The translations under genes and the position numbers were made by a program. Under the pieces are notes generated by a model. The model saw nothing but the letters and a program-made list of their open reading frames with translations. It had not been told where the DNA came from and did not search any database. From positions 1 to 64,000 of the forward strand of contig CAIVRI010000028.1 in assembly GCA_903908265.1 (NCBI GenBank): a stretch of 64,000 bases of DNA, given 5' to 3'. The DNA comes from an uncultured Pseudomonadota bacterium (GTDB lineage Bacteria; Pseudomonadota; Gammaproteobacteria; Steroidobacterales; Steroidobacteraceae). Below, piece after piece: positions 51,116 to 61,649 of this stretch (position 1 is its first letter; each line of letters begins with the position of its first letter).

Positions 51116-52182
51116 CCCCGATTCTGTTCATAGACCGAGACGGCACGCTGATCGAGGAACCCGCCGACCACCAGGTCGACCGAATCGACAAACTGCGGTT
51201 GCTACCGGACGTGGTGCCCGCGCTGCGTACGCTTGCTGGCGCGGGTTTCCGCTTCGTGATGGTCTCCAACCAAGATGGCTTGGGCACTGCGCGCTTTCCA
51301 GCGAACGATTTTCGCGCGCCGCAGGACTTTCTGCTGACCTTACTCGCCAGCCAGGGCATCGCGTTCGACGCCATTTTGATCTGCCCACACCGCCTCGAGG
51401 ATGGCTGCGCCTGTCGTAAGCCAGGCACCGCGCTGGTGGATGCGTACCTCATCGACCATTCCCTAGATCGGACGCGCTCGGCGGTCATTGGCGATCGTGA
51501 CACGGATCTAGAACTGGCACGTCGATTGGGACTTCCCGGCTATCGCCTGCGCATCGACGGCACGCCCGAGGAGACCTGGGCGAGCCTCTCGGCCCAGTTG
51601 GCCTACCCGCCACGCTGTGCGACGGTGGCACGACGCACCCGCGAGACCCAAATTGAAGTCCGTGTCAACTTGGATCAGGACAGTCTCAGTCGCATTGCCA
51701 CGGGCATCGGTTTCTTCGACCACATGCTCGAACAAATCGCCCGCCACGCCGGTATCGGTATCGACATCGCCTGTCAGGGCGACCTGCGCATTGACGAGCA
51801 CCACACGGTTGAGGACTGCGCGTTGGCTTTGGGTGAGGCACTGCGCAAGGCGCTCGGTGACAAGCGCGGTATTGCACGTTATGGCTTTTTGCTGGCCATG
51901 GACGAAGCACAAGCACAGGTTGCCATCGATCTGTCGGGTCGCGCTTACTTCGTCTTCGAAGGCGCGTTTCCTCGGCAGATGGTTGGCGGTTTACCCACCG
52001 AACTCGTGCCGCACTTCTTTCGCAGTTTGTCCGACGCGTTAGGCTGCGCTTTGCATCTGAAAGTGCAGGGAGAGAACACGCACCACATGGTGGAAAGTTG
52101 TTTCAAAGGCGTCGGTCGGTCACTGCGCGAGGCGGTGCGCCGCGAGGGCACCGACATCCCCTCCACCAAAGGCACGCTATGA
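51112..52182 (+). CDS. hisB: Bifunctional histidinol-phosphatase / imidazoleglycerol-phosphate dehydratase
   Basis: A 356-residue fusion as in enterobacteria and xanthomonads. The N-terminal HAD phosphatase has FIDRDGTLIEEP with Asp8 and Asp10, MVSNQDGLG and zinc-site CPHRLEDGCACRKPG, then VIGDRDTD. The C-terminal dehydratase (about 165-356) has RVNLDQD, IGFFDHMLEQIARHAGI, DEHHTVEDCALALGEAL and GENTHHMVESCFKG with the manganese-binding His motifs. Both halves are complete. Confidence 0.98.
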   Translation: MTPILFIDRDGTLIEEPADHQVDRIDKLRLLPDVVPALRTLAGAGFRFVMVSNQDGLGTARFPANDFRAPQDFLLTLLASQGIAFDAILICPHRLEDGCACRKPGTALVDAYLIDHSLDRTRSAVIGDRDTDLELARRLGLPGYRLRIDGTPEETWASLSAQLAYPPRCATVARRTRETQIEVRVNLDQDSLSRIATGIGFFDHMLEQIARHAGIGIDIACQGDLRIDEHHTVEDCALALGEALRKALGDKRGIARYGFLLAMDEAQAQVAIDLSGRAYFVFEGAFPRQMVGGLPTELVPHFFRSLSDALGCALHLKVQGENTHHMVESCFKGVGRSLREAVRREGTDIPSTKGTL

Positions 52183-52775
52183 GCGTTGTGATCGTCGACA
52201 ACGGCGGCGCTAATGTCGCGTCGTTGCGTTACGCACTTGAGCGCCTCGGCACCACAGCGCTGCTCTCGGCCGATCCGGACTGCATACGTGCGGCCAGCCG
52301 CGTGATTTTACCCGGCGTAGGCGCGGCAGCTGACGCCATGGCGCGACTCAAGCGACACGGACTCGACGCGGTGTTACCACGCCTGATGCAACCAGTGCTC
52401 GGCATTTGCCTGGGAATGCAACTGTTGCACGAGCACTGCGAAGAGGGCGACGTGCAAGGTCTGGGCATCCTCCCCGGCGTAGTGCGGCGTTTGCGTCTAC
52501 CGGCCTGTCTGCCCGTGCCGCATATGGGCTGGAACCAACTCGCGATCAACACCCCCCATGCACTACTCGACGGTCTAGGCACGGGCCCGCATCTGTACTT
52601 CGTGCACAGCTACGCACTTTGCCCCGGCAGCGCCACGATCGCACAGACCGATTACGGCGTGCCCATCGCGGCCGTGGTCTCCCGCGCTAATTTTCATGGT
52701 GTCCAATTTCATCCGGAGCGCTCGGCCGCGGCGGGCGCACGCCTACTCGCCAATTTCTTAGCGCTCGAGCAGTAA
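52179..52775 (+). CDS. hisH: Imidazole glycerol phosphate synthase, glutaminase subunit
   Basis: Class I glutaminase supplying ammonia to HisF. The 198-residue protein has the oxyanion region LPGVGAA, the nucleophile Cys in LGICLGMQLL, the HMGWNQL segment and the His-Glu of the triad in GVQFHPERS. The ATG overlaps the hisB stop, and hisA follows after one nucleotide. Confidence 0.97.
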   Translation: MSVVIVDNGGANVASLRYALERLGTTALLSADPDCIRAASRVILPGVGAAADAMARLKRHGLDAVLPRLMQPVLGICLGMQLLHEHCEEGDVQGLGILPGVVRRLRLPACLPVPHMGWNQLAINTPHALLDGLGTGPHLYFVHSYALCPGSATIAQTDYGVPIAAVVSRANFHGVQFHPERSAAAGARLLANFLALEQ

Positions 52776-52776
52776 C

Positions 52777-53502
52777 ATGGAACTGATTCCTGCGATTGAT
52801 CTCAAGGAAGGCCGCGTCGTCCGTCTGCTGCAGGGTGATTTCGCTGCGCAAACCCGCTATGCGTGCAGTCCCCAAGCCGTGTACGGGCGCTATGCGGACG
52901 CCGGCGCTAGGCGACTGCATATCGTGGATTTGGATGCGGCACGTGGCGCGGGTGACAACACCACGGTGTGGACCGCACTCGTCGCCGATGGGCGTCTTAA
53001 AGTACAGCTAGGCGGGGGCCTGCGCTCAGATACCACCCTGCAGCGCGCCTTCGATGCCGGCATCGAGCGCGCAGTGCTCGGGAGCATCGCAGTCACCGAC
53101 CCTGCAAAAGTTGCGCAGTGGCTGCACGCCTTTGGTGGCGCACGGCTAATACTGGCCCTCGATGTGCGCCTCGATGACACAGGCACACCGCGCCTCGCCA
53201 CCCACGGTTGGGAGCAGCAATCCGCCACGTCCCTCTGGGATGCCGTGGCGCACTACGAACGCTTCGGATTGCAATGCGTACTGTGTACCGACGTCAGCCG
53301 GGACGGCGCCATGACAGGTCCCAACCTCGCCTTGTACGCCGAGGCTATACGCCGCCATCCCCACGTGGAGTGGCAAGCCTCGGGCGGTATTCGCGGCCTT
53401 GCAGACCTCACCGCCTTACGCACGCTAGGCCTCTGTGCCGCCATCTGTGGCCGCGCGCTACTGGAAGGGCAACTCAGTCTGGATGCCTTGCAGTCATGCT
53501 AG
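52777..53502 (+). CDS. hisA: Phosphoribosylformimino-5-aminoimidazole carboxamide ribotide isomerase
   Basis: A 241-residue TIM barrel that opens the ribose of ProFAR. The first catalytic Asp is in [14 protein letters not shown] and the second in [15 protein letters not shown]; phosphate-site glycines occur in QLGGGLRS and [13 protein letters not shown]. It is homologous to the adjacent HisF, and the two half-barrel symmetry motifs are intact. The stop lies within the hisF start region (7-nt overlap). Confidence 0.97.
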   Translation: MELIPAIDLKEGRVVRLLQGDFAAQTRYACSPQAVYGRYADAGARRLHIVDLDAARGAGDNTTVWTALVADGRLKVQLGGGLRSDTTLQRAFDAGIERAVLGSIAVTDPAKVAQWLHAFGGARLILALDVRLDDTGTPRLATHGWEQQSATSLWDAVAHYERFGLQCVLCTDVSRDGAMTGPNLALYAEAIRRHPHVEWQASGGIRGLADLTALRTLGLCAAICGRALLEGQLSLDALQSC

Positions 53503-54284
53503 CCCGGCGCCTCATCCCATGCCTGGACGTGCGTGACGGGCAAGTTGTCAAGGGAGTGAAATTTCGCGATCACGTCGTGGTCGGCGCAATCGAGACACTG
53601 GCAGCGCGGTATCGCGATGAAGGGGCCGATGAACTTGTCTTCTACGACATTACGGCAAGTCCGTCTGACCGCACCGTGGATTGCCGCTGGGTGGAGCGTG
53701 TCGCACGCCTACTCGACATTCCCTTCTGCGTGGCCGGTGGCATCCGCAGCGTTGCTGCTGCGGAAGCGGTACTCGGTGCCGGTGCTGAAAAAGTTTCTGT
53801 GAATACGCCAGCGCTCACCGACCCAAGCCTCATCGACGCGCTGGCGCACCGTTTTGGCTCGCAGTGTGTGGTCGTCGGTATTGACAGTCAGACCGTAGTG
53901 ACCGCCGAGGCGACACGCTATGAAGTCTGGCAACACACGGGTGATCCGTCACGTGCGCGCAGCACTGCTCGGTCGACCCTTGCGTGGGTTCGCGAGGTCC
54001 AGCAGCGCGGAGCCGGCGAGATCGTACTCAACTGCATGACCAATGACGGTGTCCGTGCCGGCTATGACCGCGCGCAACTGTCGGCCGTACGCGCTGTCTG
54101 TGCCGTGCCACTGATCGCTTCGGGTGGCGCCGGGACGGCAGCCCATTTCATCGATGTATTCACGCAGTGTGCGGTCGATGGTGCCCTAGCAGCCGGCGTC
54201 TTTCACAGCGGTGCAATCCGTCTCCCTGCACTCAAACGTCAACTAGCCCAAGCGGGTATCCCGGTGCGCCCATGCTCACTTTAG
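53496..54284 (+). CDS. hisF: Imidazole glycerol phosphate synthase, cyclase subunit
   Basis: A 262-residue TIM barrel that uses HisH-derived ammonia to make the imidazole ring and AICAR. It begins [20 protein letters not shown] with catalytic Asp11, and the second Asp is in [15 protein letters not shown]-like sequence ([15 protein letters not shown]). [11 protein letters not shown] and [13 protein letters not shown] form the phosphate site. The ATG at 53496 overlaps hisA; the stop overlaps hisIE by 13 nt. Confidence 0.97.
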   Translation: MLARRLIPCLDVRDGQVVKGVKFRDHVVVGAIETLAARYRDEGADELVFYDITASPSDRTVDCRWVERVARLLDIPFCVAGGIRSVAAAEAVLGAGAEKVSVNTPALTDPSLIDALAHRFGSQCVVVGIDSQTVVTAEATRYEVWQHTGDPSRARSTARSTLAWVREVQQRGAGEIVLNCMTNDGVRAGYDRAQLSAVRAVCAVPLIASGGAGTAAHFIDVFTQCAVDGALAAGVFHSGAIRLPALKRQLAQAGIPVRPCSL

Positions 54285-54895
54285 ATTCGACATCACTAGA
54301 CTGGAGCAAAAGTGACGGAATGCTACCCGCGATCGTGCAGGATGCCGATACCGGCGCGGTACTGATGTTGGCGTGGATGACGCAGGAGGCACTGCAGTGC
54401 ACGCTCACAGATGGCTACGCCACCTTCCACAGTCGCAGCCGCAAACGACTTTGGCGCAAGGGCGAAACCAGCGGCAATTCAATTGCTGTGGTCGAAGTCA
54501 TCGCCGACTGTGACCGCGACACCTTGCTGGTACGGGGACGCCCTGTCGGGCCGGTCTGCCATACCGGCACCTCCAATTGTTTCGATACGTCGCCGGCGCA
54601 TCGCCCAGCAGAATTTCTGCACACACTCGAGGCGATCATCGAGCAGCGCATTCGCAACCCGCCAGCGACCAGTTACACCGCAGCGACCTATGCACGTGGG
54701 GTGGCGCGCATGGCGCAGAAAGTGGGCGAGGAAGGACTGGAGGTCGCGCTGGCCGCGGTGCAGAGCGACCGCCGAGCACTGGTCAGCGAAAGTGCCGACT
54801 TGGTCTTCCATCTGCTCTTGCTATTGCGCGCCGAAGGCTTATCGCTGGCAGACGTTACGCGAGAACTCCAATCGCGTCATTCTGCCGCCGATTGA
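54272..54895 (+). CDS. hisI: Bifunctional phosphoribosyl-AMP cyclohydrolase / phosphoribosyl-ATP pyrophosphohydrolase
   Basis: A 207-residue HisIE fusion, often called hisI or hisIE. The N-terminal cyclohydrolase has [28 protein letters not shown] and the metal-site DCDRDTLL and [12 protein letters not shown]. The C-terminal pyrophosphohydrolase (about 117-207) has [20 protein letters not shown] and [13 protein letters not shown]. It completes the pathway in the operon except for genes not normally his-linked. Its 3' end overlaps the convergent MFS gene by 19 bp. Confidence 0.97.
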   Translation: MLTLDSTSLDWSKSDGMLPAIVQDADTGAVLMLAWMTQEALQCTLTDGYATFHSRSRKRLWRKGETSGNSIAVVEVIADCDRDTLLVRGRPVGPVCHTGTSNCFDTSPAHRPAEFLHTLEAIIEQRIRNPPATSYTAATYARGVARMAQKVGEEGLEVALAAVQSDRRALVSESADLVFHLLLLLRAEGLSLADVTRELQSRHSAAD

Positions 54896-56058
54896 TTGGC
54901 TGCCCGCGCCAACAGCATCGCAATTGCCGCCACGGCACTGACCGCGGCCGCCGCATAGAACGCGATCGCGGGACCCATTGCGAGCCATAGCGCACCGAAT
55001 GCGGTCGCGCCCGGCAGAATGCCGATGCCAGAGACCACGTAATAAGCGCCATAAAGAGTGCCTCGGTGCGCCGGCGGCGCGACATCGGCAATCAGCGCGC
55101 GCTCCGCCGGTTCCGCCACCGCCAGGCACGCGCCATACGCCACCACGAGCGCCACCACAGACGCCCCCGTTCCTACCGCTCCCCCGAGGCTGGCCAACAC
55201 AGCGACCCGCCCTGACCAAGCCACCAGCAGCACCGGGAGTCGACCGAAGCGGTCCGACAGCCGACCGGAGGGCGCTGCCATGAGCATCTTCGCCACACTG
55301 GTGCACGCCCACAGCAACGGCAGTTCCGCCACCGCAATGCCATGCCGCCCCGCCCAGATCATCAGGAACGCCTCCGGGACCGCGGCGAACGATAACAACA
55401 AGGCCGCGCCCAGCAGGCCCCACAGGCGCCGGTCCAGTGCCGACCAGTGGATCGGCGCGTTCACTAGAACCGCAGGCACAGGCAACGTCGGCAAGGCCAG
55501 CCAGAGCATCACCATCACGATCACACCGGGAATCGCGGAGGCCAGAAAGACCGTCGGCAAGGAACCGCCCAGCGCGAGGACCGCAGCCGCCAACAAGGGG
55601 CCGATGACCGCACCCGCATGGTCCATCGATCGCTGCAGACCAAAAGCCGCCCCACGCCCCTGCGGCGCTACCACCGCCGCGATCATCGCGTCACGGGGCG
55701 CACTGCGCAGTCCATGTCCTGCCCGGTCGAGCAGACGCAACACCAACACCCACGGCTAGGCACGCGCCAGCGCAATCAGAGGACGCACGAGATTGGAGCC
55801 GATGTAACCGGCCCGTACCAGGCGCGCCGCGGGCACGCCGCGGTCCAGCAATCGGCCGCCGAAAAACCGCAGCAGGCCTGCGCCCGCCTCGGCAACGCCT
55901 TCTACCACACCGAGCACCAGTGGGCTCGCGCCGAGACTGACCGTGAGGAAGATCGGCAATAATGGCGCAACCATTTCGCTGGCCGCATCGTTGAGAAGCG
56001 ATGCCAGCCCTAGAACAAACACGGTCCTCGGTACCGTGAAGACTGCCCAGCGTTTCAT
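54877..56058 (-). pseudogene. MFS transporter interrupted by an in-frame amber codon
   Basis: A major-facilitator gene in one continuous frame of 394 codons, broken only by TAG at 55756-55758. The first part (101 residues from ATG 56058) has FVLGLASLLNDAASEMVAPLLPIFL and GVVEGVAEAGAGLLRFFGGRLLDRG. After the stop the frame continues with LVLRLLDRAGHGLRSAPRDAMIAA, the loop motif DRxGxGxRxxPRD of this family. The amber falls at a place where homologs commonly have Trp in the LAxxW segment, so TGG to TAG is the simplest explanation. It lies 7 nt after asd in an apparent operon. It could be a true pseudogene, a sequencing error, or expressed by readthrough; restart at GTG 55749 is unlikely to make a working protein. 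Confidence 0.8.
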
Positions 56059-56065
56059 CGCAGCG

Positions 56066-57178
56066 TCAGGCGCGATCCAACAAAATGCGCAGCATGCGGC
56101 GCAACGGTTCGGCCGCACCCCACAACAACTGGTCACCCACGGTAAAGGCAGTCAGATACTCGCCACCCATCGGCAGTTTACGTAACCGACCAATCGGTAC
56201 CTGCAACGTGCCGGTCACCGCCACGGGGGTCAAGGCGTCCATTGAGGCGGTGCGCTCGTTGGGAATCACACGCACCCACGCGTTCGCCCCAGCAATCAGC
56301 GACTCGATCTCCGCCAGCGGCCGATCCTCGGTCAACTTGATCGTCAGCGCCTGGCTGTGACACCGCATCGCACCGACGCGCACACAAATGCCATCCACGG
56401 GAATGGGGTTGTGAGTGCGACCGAGAATCTTGTTGGCCTCCACGCCACCCTTCCATTCTTCGCGGCTCTGGCCATTACCCAGATCCTGATCGATCCAGGG
56501 GATCAGATTGCCCGCGAGCGCACGACCAAATTCCTTCTGCGGCAAGGCACTGCTGCGCAAGTGCGCAGCCACCACGGCATCCAACTCGAGAACGGAGGAG
56601 CGGGCATCGGCAATCAACGCCAAACCCGACCCATACACCGAACCCATCTGGGCGATGAGTTCCCGCATATTGGCCGCACCGGCGCCCGAGGCTGCCTGAT
56701 AGGTCATCGCGGTCACCCACTCCACCAGACCGGCACGAAACAGTCCGCCGAGCGCCATCAACATCAGCGAAACCGTGCAATTGCCGCCCACGTAGTCACG
56801 CCGCCCCGCAGCGAGCGCCGCATCAATGACCTCGCGATTTACCGGGTCTAAAATCAAGGTCACGCCATCGGTCATGCGCAGCGTGGATGCCGCGTCAATC
56901 CAATATCCGTGCCAACCGCTCGCGCGCAATGGCGCATGGATGGCGGCGGTGTAGTCACCACCCTGGCAGGTGATGATCACGTCCATAGCCGCAAGCGCGC
57001 CGAGGTCGTTTCCATCCCTTAGCGTGTCCGCGCCCTGACCGACATCCGGCGCCACTGCACCGGGCTGTGAGGTGGAGAAGAAAATCGGCGTGATCAGCGC
57101 AAAATCGCCCTCCGCCTGCATGCGCTCGAGCAGAACCGAACCGACCATGCCGCGCCAACCGACGATACCGACCTTCAT
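56066..57178 (-). CDS. asd: Aspartate-semialdehyde dehydrogenase
   Basis: Reduces aspartyl phosphate to the semialdehyde for Lys, Thr, Met and diaminopimelate synthesis. The 370-residue gammaproteobacterial-type enzyme starts [19 protein letters not shown], has the active Cys134 in [10 protein letters not shown] and the QAASGAGA segment, and the C-terminal His region [12 protein letters not shown]. It lies 29 nt after lysAC, so the two consecutive pathway enzymes are co-transcribed. ATG start with no overlap. Confidence 0.97.
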   Translation of the reverse strand: MKVGIVGWRGMVGSVLLERMQAEGDFALITPIFFSTSQPGAVAPDVGQGADTLRDGNDLGALAAMDVIITCQGGDYTAAIHAPLRASGWHGYWIDAASTLRMTDGVTLILDPVNREVIDAALAAGRRDYVGGNCTVSLMLMALGGLFRAGLVEWVTAMTYQAASGAGAANMRELIAQMGSVYGSGLALIADARSSVLELDAVVAAHLRSSALPQKEFGRALAGNLIPWIDQDLGNGQSREEWKGGVEANKILGRTHNPIPVDGICVRVGAMRCHSQALTIKLTEDRPLAEIESLIAGANAWVRVIPNERTASMDALTPVAVTGTLQVPIGRLRKLPMGGEYLTAFTVGDQLLWGAAEPLRRMLRILLDRA

Positions 57179-57207
57179 CTGCGTCTCCTTCGCACCGCGC
57201 TGGCGGC

Positions 57208-59793
57208 TCAGATCACCAATTCTGGTGCCGGTTCGCGCAAGTTGTAATGCGAACTCATCGCATGACCGTACGCACCAGCCGTCGCAATCAGCACCACATC
57301 GCCTTCAACGCTCTGCGGCAGCGTACGGTCATGACCGAGCACATCGCCGGATTCGCAGATCGGACCGACGACATCATAAACCACCGTCGGCGGCTGGCCG
57401 AGACGAGTCAAGTTCGCAATATCATGATGGGCGCCGTACAAGGCCGGCCGAATCAACGAATTCATGCCCGTGGCAACGCCAAGGTACTGCTTCGCCCCCT
57501 TGCCTTTGACCTGCGTGACCCGGGCGAGCAACACGCCCGCCGCGGCCACCAAGTAGCGACCCGGCTCAATCCAGAGCGTGTAGCGCGGGTGCCGGGCACG
57601 GAACGCGAGCAGACCGGCGCCGACGGCGACCAAATCGACGGGCCGGCGACCGGCCCTATCGGGCACGCCAAAGCCACCGCCCAGATCCAACACGCGCACT
57701 GCACCGAAACGTTCCCCTAGCGCGGCCAGCGTTTCGGCCACCTCCAGCCAATTGTCGCTGGAAAAAATGCCACTGCCGGTGTGGGCATGCAAACCAATCA
57801 CACGCGCGCCCACTGCAGTCACCAACCGCTCCAATTCCTCAATCTCGAACAGCGGCACCCCAAACTTAGAATGCACACCCGCAGTGCGCACGTGCCGGTG
57901 ATGCCCGTGCCCTCTGCCGGTGTCGATGCGCACAAACAAATCGCGCCCGACAAAGAGCTCCGGCCACGCCCGCAGCGGGTAGAGGTTATCCAAGGTAACG
58001 GTCAGGCCCTGCGCCAACGCCCATTCCACTTCATGGCGCGGCGCGAAATTCGGCGTGTACAGCACGTGCGCCGGATCCATATGCGGCACACAGGCACGCA
58101 AGTGTTCGATCTCGCCACGCGAGACGCAGTCAAAGCCGACGCCCGCAGCGGCCAGTGTCCGCAAGATCTCGGGGTGCGGATTGGCTTTCATCGCGTAATG
58201 CACGGCATCAACGCCAGCGATGGACGTCAATTGCGCCGCCGCTGCCGTCACTGCCGACAGATCATAGACGTAAGCGGCGTCCCGAGTGCCCAATGTGGCG
58301 AGCAACTGCTCCCGCCGCAGGCTCCACCACGGCACCAGCGCGTCGCTGTGCACCTCTGGCCCCTGCAGCTCACTCCACGTCGGACCGAGCACGCGATCAT
58401 TCACCGCCACCTGAATTAACAAATCATGCAACGCAGCGACTAAACGATCGCCCTGCGCCTCGTCGATCACGAAGGTGAAATTCAGATCGTTGGCCGCCTG
58501 GCTCACCAAATAGATGCGCTCCTGCTCGAACAGGCGCAGCGCATCGCCAAGCGCATGCAACATCCCGCGAATATTGCGCCCCACTAAAGACAGCGCGGCG
58601 CACGGGCCGATCACTTGCGCTCGACACAACGGTTCCAGCGCGTGCAAAAGCCCATCCAAGACAGCCGCATCCAACGTATTGGCGGCCGGATCCAGCGTCA
58701 CCGTGACGTTAGTCTCCGACGTGGACACGAGATCCACCGATAGGCCGCGGGTTTTGAACACTTGGAACACGTCGGCCAGGTAACCGACCTGATGCCACAT
58801 GCCGGGACTTTCGAGGGAAATCAGCGTGATGCCCTTCTTCAGGGCAATCGCCTTGACCTGCGCGGCATCGCCACCCTGCGGGTGCGCGCTAATGTGGGTG
58901 CCTTCGATCGACGGCGTCTGCGTCGCATACACGTACAGCGGAATGCCGTATTGTTTGACGGGCAGGATGCAGCGGGGATGTAGCACCTTCGCGCCAGAAG
59001 ACGCGATCTCCTGGGCTTCATCGTAATGCAGCGCGCGCAGCAACCGTGCGTTCGGTACGCCCTTGGGATTGGCGCTGAACATGCCCGGTACGTCGGTCCA
59101 GATCTCCAACCGTACCGCCTGCAACTTGGCCGCAAAATACGCACCCGACGTGTCCGAGCCGCCACGTCCGAGTAGCACGGTGTTGCCACGTGCATCGGCC
59201 GCAATGAAACCCTGACTGAGATACACGCGACCCGGCGTAGCAAAGCGCGCCTTTAGTGCGGCATCCGGGCTGTAATCACAGGTCGCCGCAAGGATTTGCG
59301 CCTTCTCCGGTGCACCGGTCTGTGTGTCGGCGCGCAGCACGGTGCGCGCATCGACCCATTCCACATCCAACGTCTGCGTACCCAGCCAAGCCGCCGCCAG
59401 TTCGGTCGCCATCAACTCGCCGGTAGACATCACCCGAGCGCGCACCCGTTCCGAGGTTTCTTTCACGAGTGCGATGCCAGCCGTGATCTGCCCCAGCTCA
59501 TCCAAGTGGCGCTGCACACCGGCCGGCATGGCCATGCCCAGTTGCTGCGCGAGTGCCCGGTGCCGCTCGGCCAAGGTCGCCAGCACCTCGCTCTGGCGGC
59601 CGTCCGCTGCCGCGCTCAGCAGCGCTTCGAGGGCATCCGTAATGCCGGTCAAGGCCGAATGCACCACCACAGGGGTCAAGCCCTCGGCCAAGCGCTGCTG
59701 GATGACCCACAGTATGTTGCGCCAGTTGGCGGCGCTGGAGACACTGGTGCCGCCAAATTTGAGTACGACGAAACGAGGCGTAGAGGTTGACAT
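57208..59793 (-). CDS. lysAC: Bifunctional aspartate kinase / diaminopimelate decarboxylase
   Basis: An 861-residue fusion of the first and last enzymes of Lys synthesis. The N-terminal kinase (about 1-300) has VLKFGGTSV with Lys12, [16 protein letters not shown] and tandem ACT regulatory domains (about 315-465, with LISLESPGM and [10 protein letters not shown]). The C-terminal PLP decarboxylase (about 500-861) has Lys536 in [41 protein letters not shown] and the [11 protein letters not shown] motif. All key residues are present. This fusion is known from xanthomonads. ACT domains predict feedback control. It is followed by asd. Confidence 0.96.
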   Translation of the reverse strand: MSTSTPRFVVLKFGGTSVSSAANWRNILWVIQQRLAEGLTPVVVHSALTGITDALEALLSAAADGRQSEVLATLAERHRALAQQLGMAMPAGVQRHLDELGQITAGIALVKETSERVRARVMSTGELMATELAAAWLGTQTLDVEWVDARTVLRADTQTGAPEKAQILAATCDYSPDAALKARFATPGRVYLSQGFIAADARGNTVLLGRGGSDTSGAYFAAKLQAVRLEIWTDVPGMFSANPKGVPNARLLRALHYDEAQEIASSGAKVLHPRCILPVKQYGIPLYVYATQTPSIEGTHISAHPQGGDAAQVKAIALKKGITLISLESPGMWHQVGYLADVFQVFKTRGLSVDLVSTSETNVTVTLDPAANTLDAAVLDGLLHALEPLCRAQVIGPCAALSLVGRNIRGMLHALGDALRLFEQERIYLVSQAANDLNFTFVIDEAQGDRLVAALHDLLIQVAVNDRVLGPTWSELQGPEVHSDALVPWWSLRREQLLATLGTRDAAYVYDLSAVTAAAAQLTSIAGVDAVHYAMKANPHPEILRTLAAAGVGFDCVSRGEIEHLRACVPHMDPAHVLYTPNFAPRHEVEWALAQGLTVTLDNLYPLRAWPELFVGRDLFVRIDTGRGHGHHRHVRTAGVHSKFGVPLFEIEELERLVTAVGARVIGLHAHTGSGIFSSDNWLEVAETLAALGERFGAVRVLDLGGGFGVPDRAGRRPVDLVAVGAGLLAFRARHPRYTLWIEPGRYLVAAAGVLLARVTQVKGKGAKQYLGVATGMNSLIRPALYGAHHDIANLTRLGQPPTVVYDVVGPICESGDVLGHDRTLPQSVEGDVVLIATAGAYGHAMSSHYNLREPAPELVI

Positions 59794-59883
59794 CTGGGGA
59801 TCGAATGCCCGGACGGGGCCGTTAGTCTGGAGGACGCTCAGCGCCGTGTGCCGCGCAGGCGGATTGCGGACGGACGCGACGAC

Positions 59884-60123
59884 TCAGAGGTCGTTTTCGA
59901 AGTCCTCAAGCTCGCGTTTGAGGCGGCGCTCGGCGAGCACGTCCTCGAGTTTGCTCCAAGCGGCTTTCCCCTTTTTACCCGGGGGCGCCTTCTTGCGATC
60001 GACCCGATCCATCAGGCGATCGTAGTCCGGCTCCTCGGCCTCGGCGTCGGCGAGAAACTCCTCATCGAGTTCGAAGTGCTCGTCGTCCCGTTCCATCATG
60101 CTCAGACTGCCTGAAAAACCCAT
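59884..60123 (-). CDS. Small acidic hypothetical protein
   Basis: A 79-residue soluble, highly charged protein: an acidic N-terminal half (MMERDDEHFELDEEFL, then DAEAEEPDYDRL), a basic middle (DRKKAPPGKKGKAAW) and a C-terminal helix (SKLEDVLAERRLKRELEDFENDL). It resembles small PA3496-like or DUF-type proteins of pseudomonads and xanthomonads, but I do not assign the family. Starts at 60123 (MGF...) or 60099/60096 (MMERDD) are possible; none has a strong ribosome binding site. A promoter candidate lies about 45 nt upstream. It lies 90 nt upstream of lysAC on the same strand. Confidence 0.6.
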   Translation of the reverse strand: MGFSGSLSMMERDDEHFELDEEFLADAEAEEPDYDRLMDRVDRKKAPPGKKGKAAWSKLEDVLAERRLKRELEDFENDL

Positions 60124-60167
60124 TAAATCAAGGACATGTATTCTGTTTTGCCTCTCGGCGCAACCGC

Positions 60168-60195
60168 ACTATACAGAAAAGGGGGCCAACTGCAA
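60168..60195 (-). promoter_or_regulatory. Sigma70-type promoter candidate for the small acidic gene
   Basis: On the minus strand, TTGCAG (60190-60195) and TATAGT (60168-60173) are spaced by 16 bp. The -10 matches 5 of 6 consensus bases, the -35 three of six. A start near 60161 would give a leader of about 38 nt before the ATG at 60123 and could also feed lysAC-asd. Confidence 0.4.
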
Positions 60196-60286
60196 CCGCG
60201 CAGTGACATTTTAATCGCAAAACCGCACAAACAGTCCCGCAGGAATACCGGGCGAAGCCCGCGCCTACAGTGCCTTCATCCGGGTT

Positions 60287-60553
60287 TTAACCCTGACATT
60301 TGCGCAAACAGTCATCGTAGCTGGCATCGCATTGGTGTTGCTTGCTGCTGTCCTTGCCGGCCTGATTCATGCACTTATCGGACTCTGCGTCGCAGGTCGC
60401 ATCGCATTTATCATCCGACTGCGCGCGCACCGGCGACATCGTTTGCGGCTGCGCCTGCCGGTGCACCGTGCGGCGCGCCGCCTGCACCGGCGCGGCAACC
60501 GCCAGCAACGTGACCAATGCGGCGAGCCCCAGACCCTGGATACCGTTCTTCAT
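60287..60553 (-). CDS. Secreted small Cys-rich protein with mirror-symmetric Cys pattern
   Basis: An 88-residue precursor. A signal peptide (residues 1-25, ending PVQAA) is followed by a basic/Gln-rich spacer and a C-terminal Cys domain of about 40 residues. The six Cys are arranged C-x3-C-x6-C-x13-C-x6-C-x3-C, a palindromic spacing typical of helical hairpins tied by disulfides. The protein is expected in the periplasm or outside. I do not recognise the family. The ATG at 60551-60553 is preferred; the longer open frame upstream lies in the divergent promoter region. Downstream 60124-60286 has no gene. Confidence 0.7.
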   Translation of the reverse strand: MKNGIQGLGLAALVTLLAVAAPVQAARRTVHRQAQPQTMSPVRAQSDDKCDATCDAESDKCMNQAGKDSSKQHQCDASYDDCLRKCQG

Positions 60554-60746
60554 GTTATTTGTCCTCCCGACGCGCCCCGACCCGAGGGCGCTTGCGTGAC
60601 CCCGAGTTTGAAACGGGATCGCTGCGCTTGCAACGTGGGATTCACTGACACCACCGCGGGGCGGCTTGCGGGCATCGGCGGCAGACCGTCCCTGACTGCG
60701 ACCTAGTGCACAGTTTCGCCACGTCTTGGGCGGCAAAATAGCCGCA

Positions 60747-61607
60747 ATGAGCCCAGCGCCGGTTAAGTTTGGATCCCCAAAGCGAGCGCCGGCGCGGCGC
60801 CTCAGACGGGCCGGCCTGCTAGGCACCCTGCTGCTGGTCGGACTGAGCCGCGCCGCCGTGGCGCTGGCGGCCTCGGCCAATGACCCCGCCCCACTCTGTA
60901 CCGACCGCCCGACCAAATCGACCGGCACGTGCACGGCCGATGCCGGGCACCTGCAGATCGAGTCCGATCTGGTCAGTTACAGCGAGTCCACCGCCGGTGG
61001 CGTTGTCGCACAGACGTGGGTCTTGTTAAACCCCACCGTGAAATACGGCATTACAAACAATCTGGACGTCGAGGCGACGGCTGCCCTCGCCATTGCCTCG
61101 CACGCGGCCAGCGGACCGCAATCGGAAACCGCTGCGGGCGTCGGCGATCTGTATCTAAAATTAAAACGTCGCTTGCCACTGGGCACACGCACCGAAATCG
61201 CGTTGCTGCCCGTGCTCAAACTGCCGACTGCCAAGCATGGACTGGGCAACGGCGCCGTCGAATGGGGCCTGCTCGTGCCGGTGGTTGTGCGCCTCGATGA
61301 CGACTGGAGCCTGAACCTGAGTCCGGAAATCGACCGACTGCACAACACCGCCGGCAGCGGCTACCACACCGCCAGCGCCCAGTTGATCAATCTCAGTCGT
61401 AGCTTGCCGCATGATTGGTCGCTGTCGTTTGAATGGTGGAGCGCGTGGGATGCGGATCCGGCCGGCGCCACGCACCAGGCCGCACTGGATCTCGGTTTCG
61501 CGTGTCTCTTGCGTCGCAATCTGCAAATGGATATCGGCGTTAACCGTGGCATCAACGCCGCGACACCGAAGATTCAAGCCTATCTTGGGATCGCCAAGCG
61601 ATACTGA
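60747..61607 (+). CDS. Outer-membrane Phenol_MetA_deg-type transporter-like protein
   Basis: A 286-residue protein with a basic N-terminus and signal peptide (about 1-42, ending AVALAA). The mature start PLCTDRPTKSTGTCTADAGHLQIESDLV matches the opening of Phenol_MetA_deg family barrels (core TDRPTKSTGT). Alternating strands follow and the end NRGINAATPKIQAYLGIAKRY fits a closing barrel strand. Such proteins are presumed outer-membrane channels for hydrophobic compounds, first named in phenol degradation, though most are of unknown substrate. The ATG at 60747 is chosen over a TTG-type codon further upstream. It is divergent from the Cys-rich gene and convergent with the halogenase. Confidence 0.8.
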   Translation: MSPAPVKFGSPKRAPARRLRRAGLLGTLLLVGLSRAAVALAASANDPAPLCTDRPTKSTGTCTADAGHLQIESDLVSYSESTAGGVVAQTWVLLNPTVKYGITNNLDVEATAALAIASHAASGPQSETAAGVGDLYLKLKRRLPLGTRTEIALLPVLKLPTAKHGLGNGAVEWGLLVPVVVRLDDDWSLNLSPEIDRLHNTAGSGYHTASAQLINLSRSLPHDWSLSFEWWSAWDADPAGATHQAALDLGFACLLRRNLQMDIGVNRGINAATPKIQAYLGIAKRY

Positions 61608-61649
61608 GTTGTCCGGTTGTTCGCTGCGCGCGACGCGCCAGCCGCGTCC

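Noticed and set aside
55747-55749. GTG restart making a separate 290-residue transporter
   Set aside because: The product would lack the first three membrane helices and has no ribosome binding site; a broken single gene is simpler.
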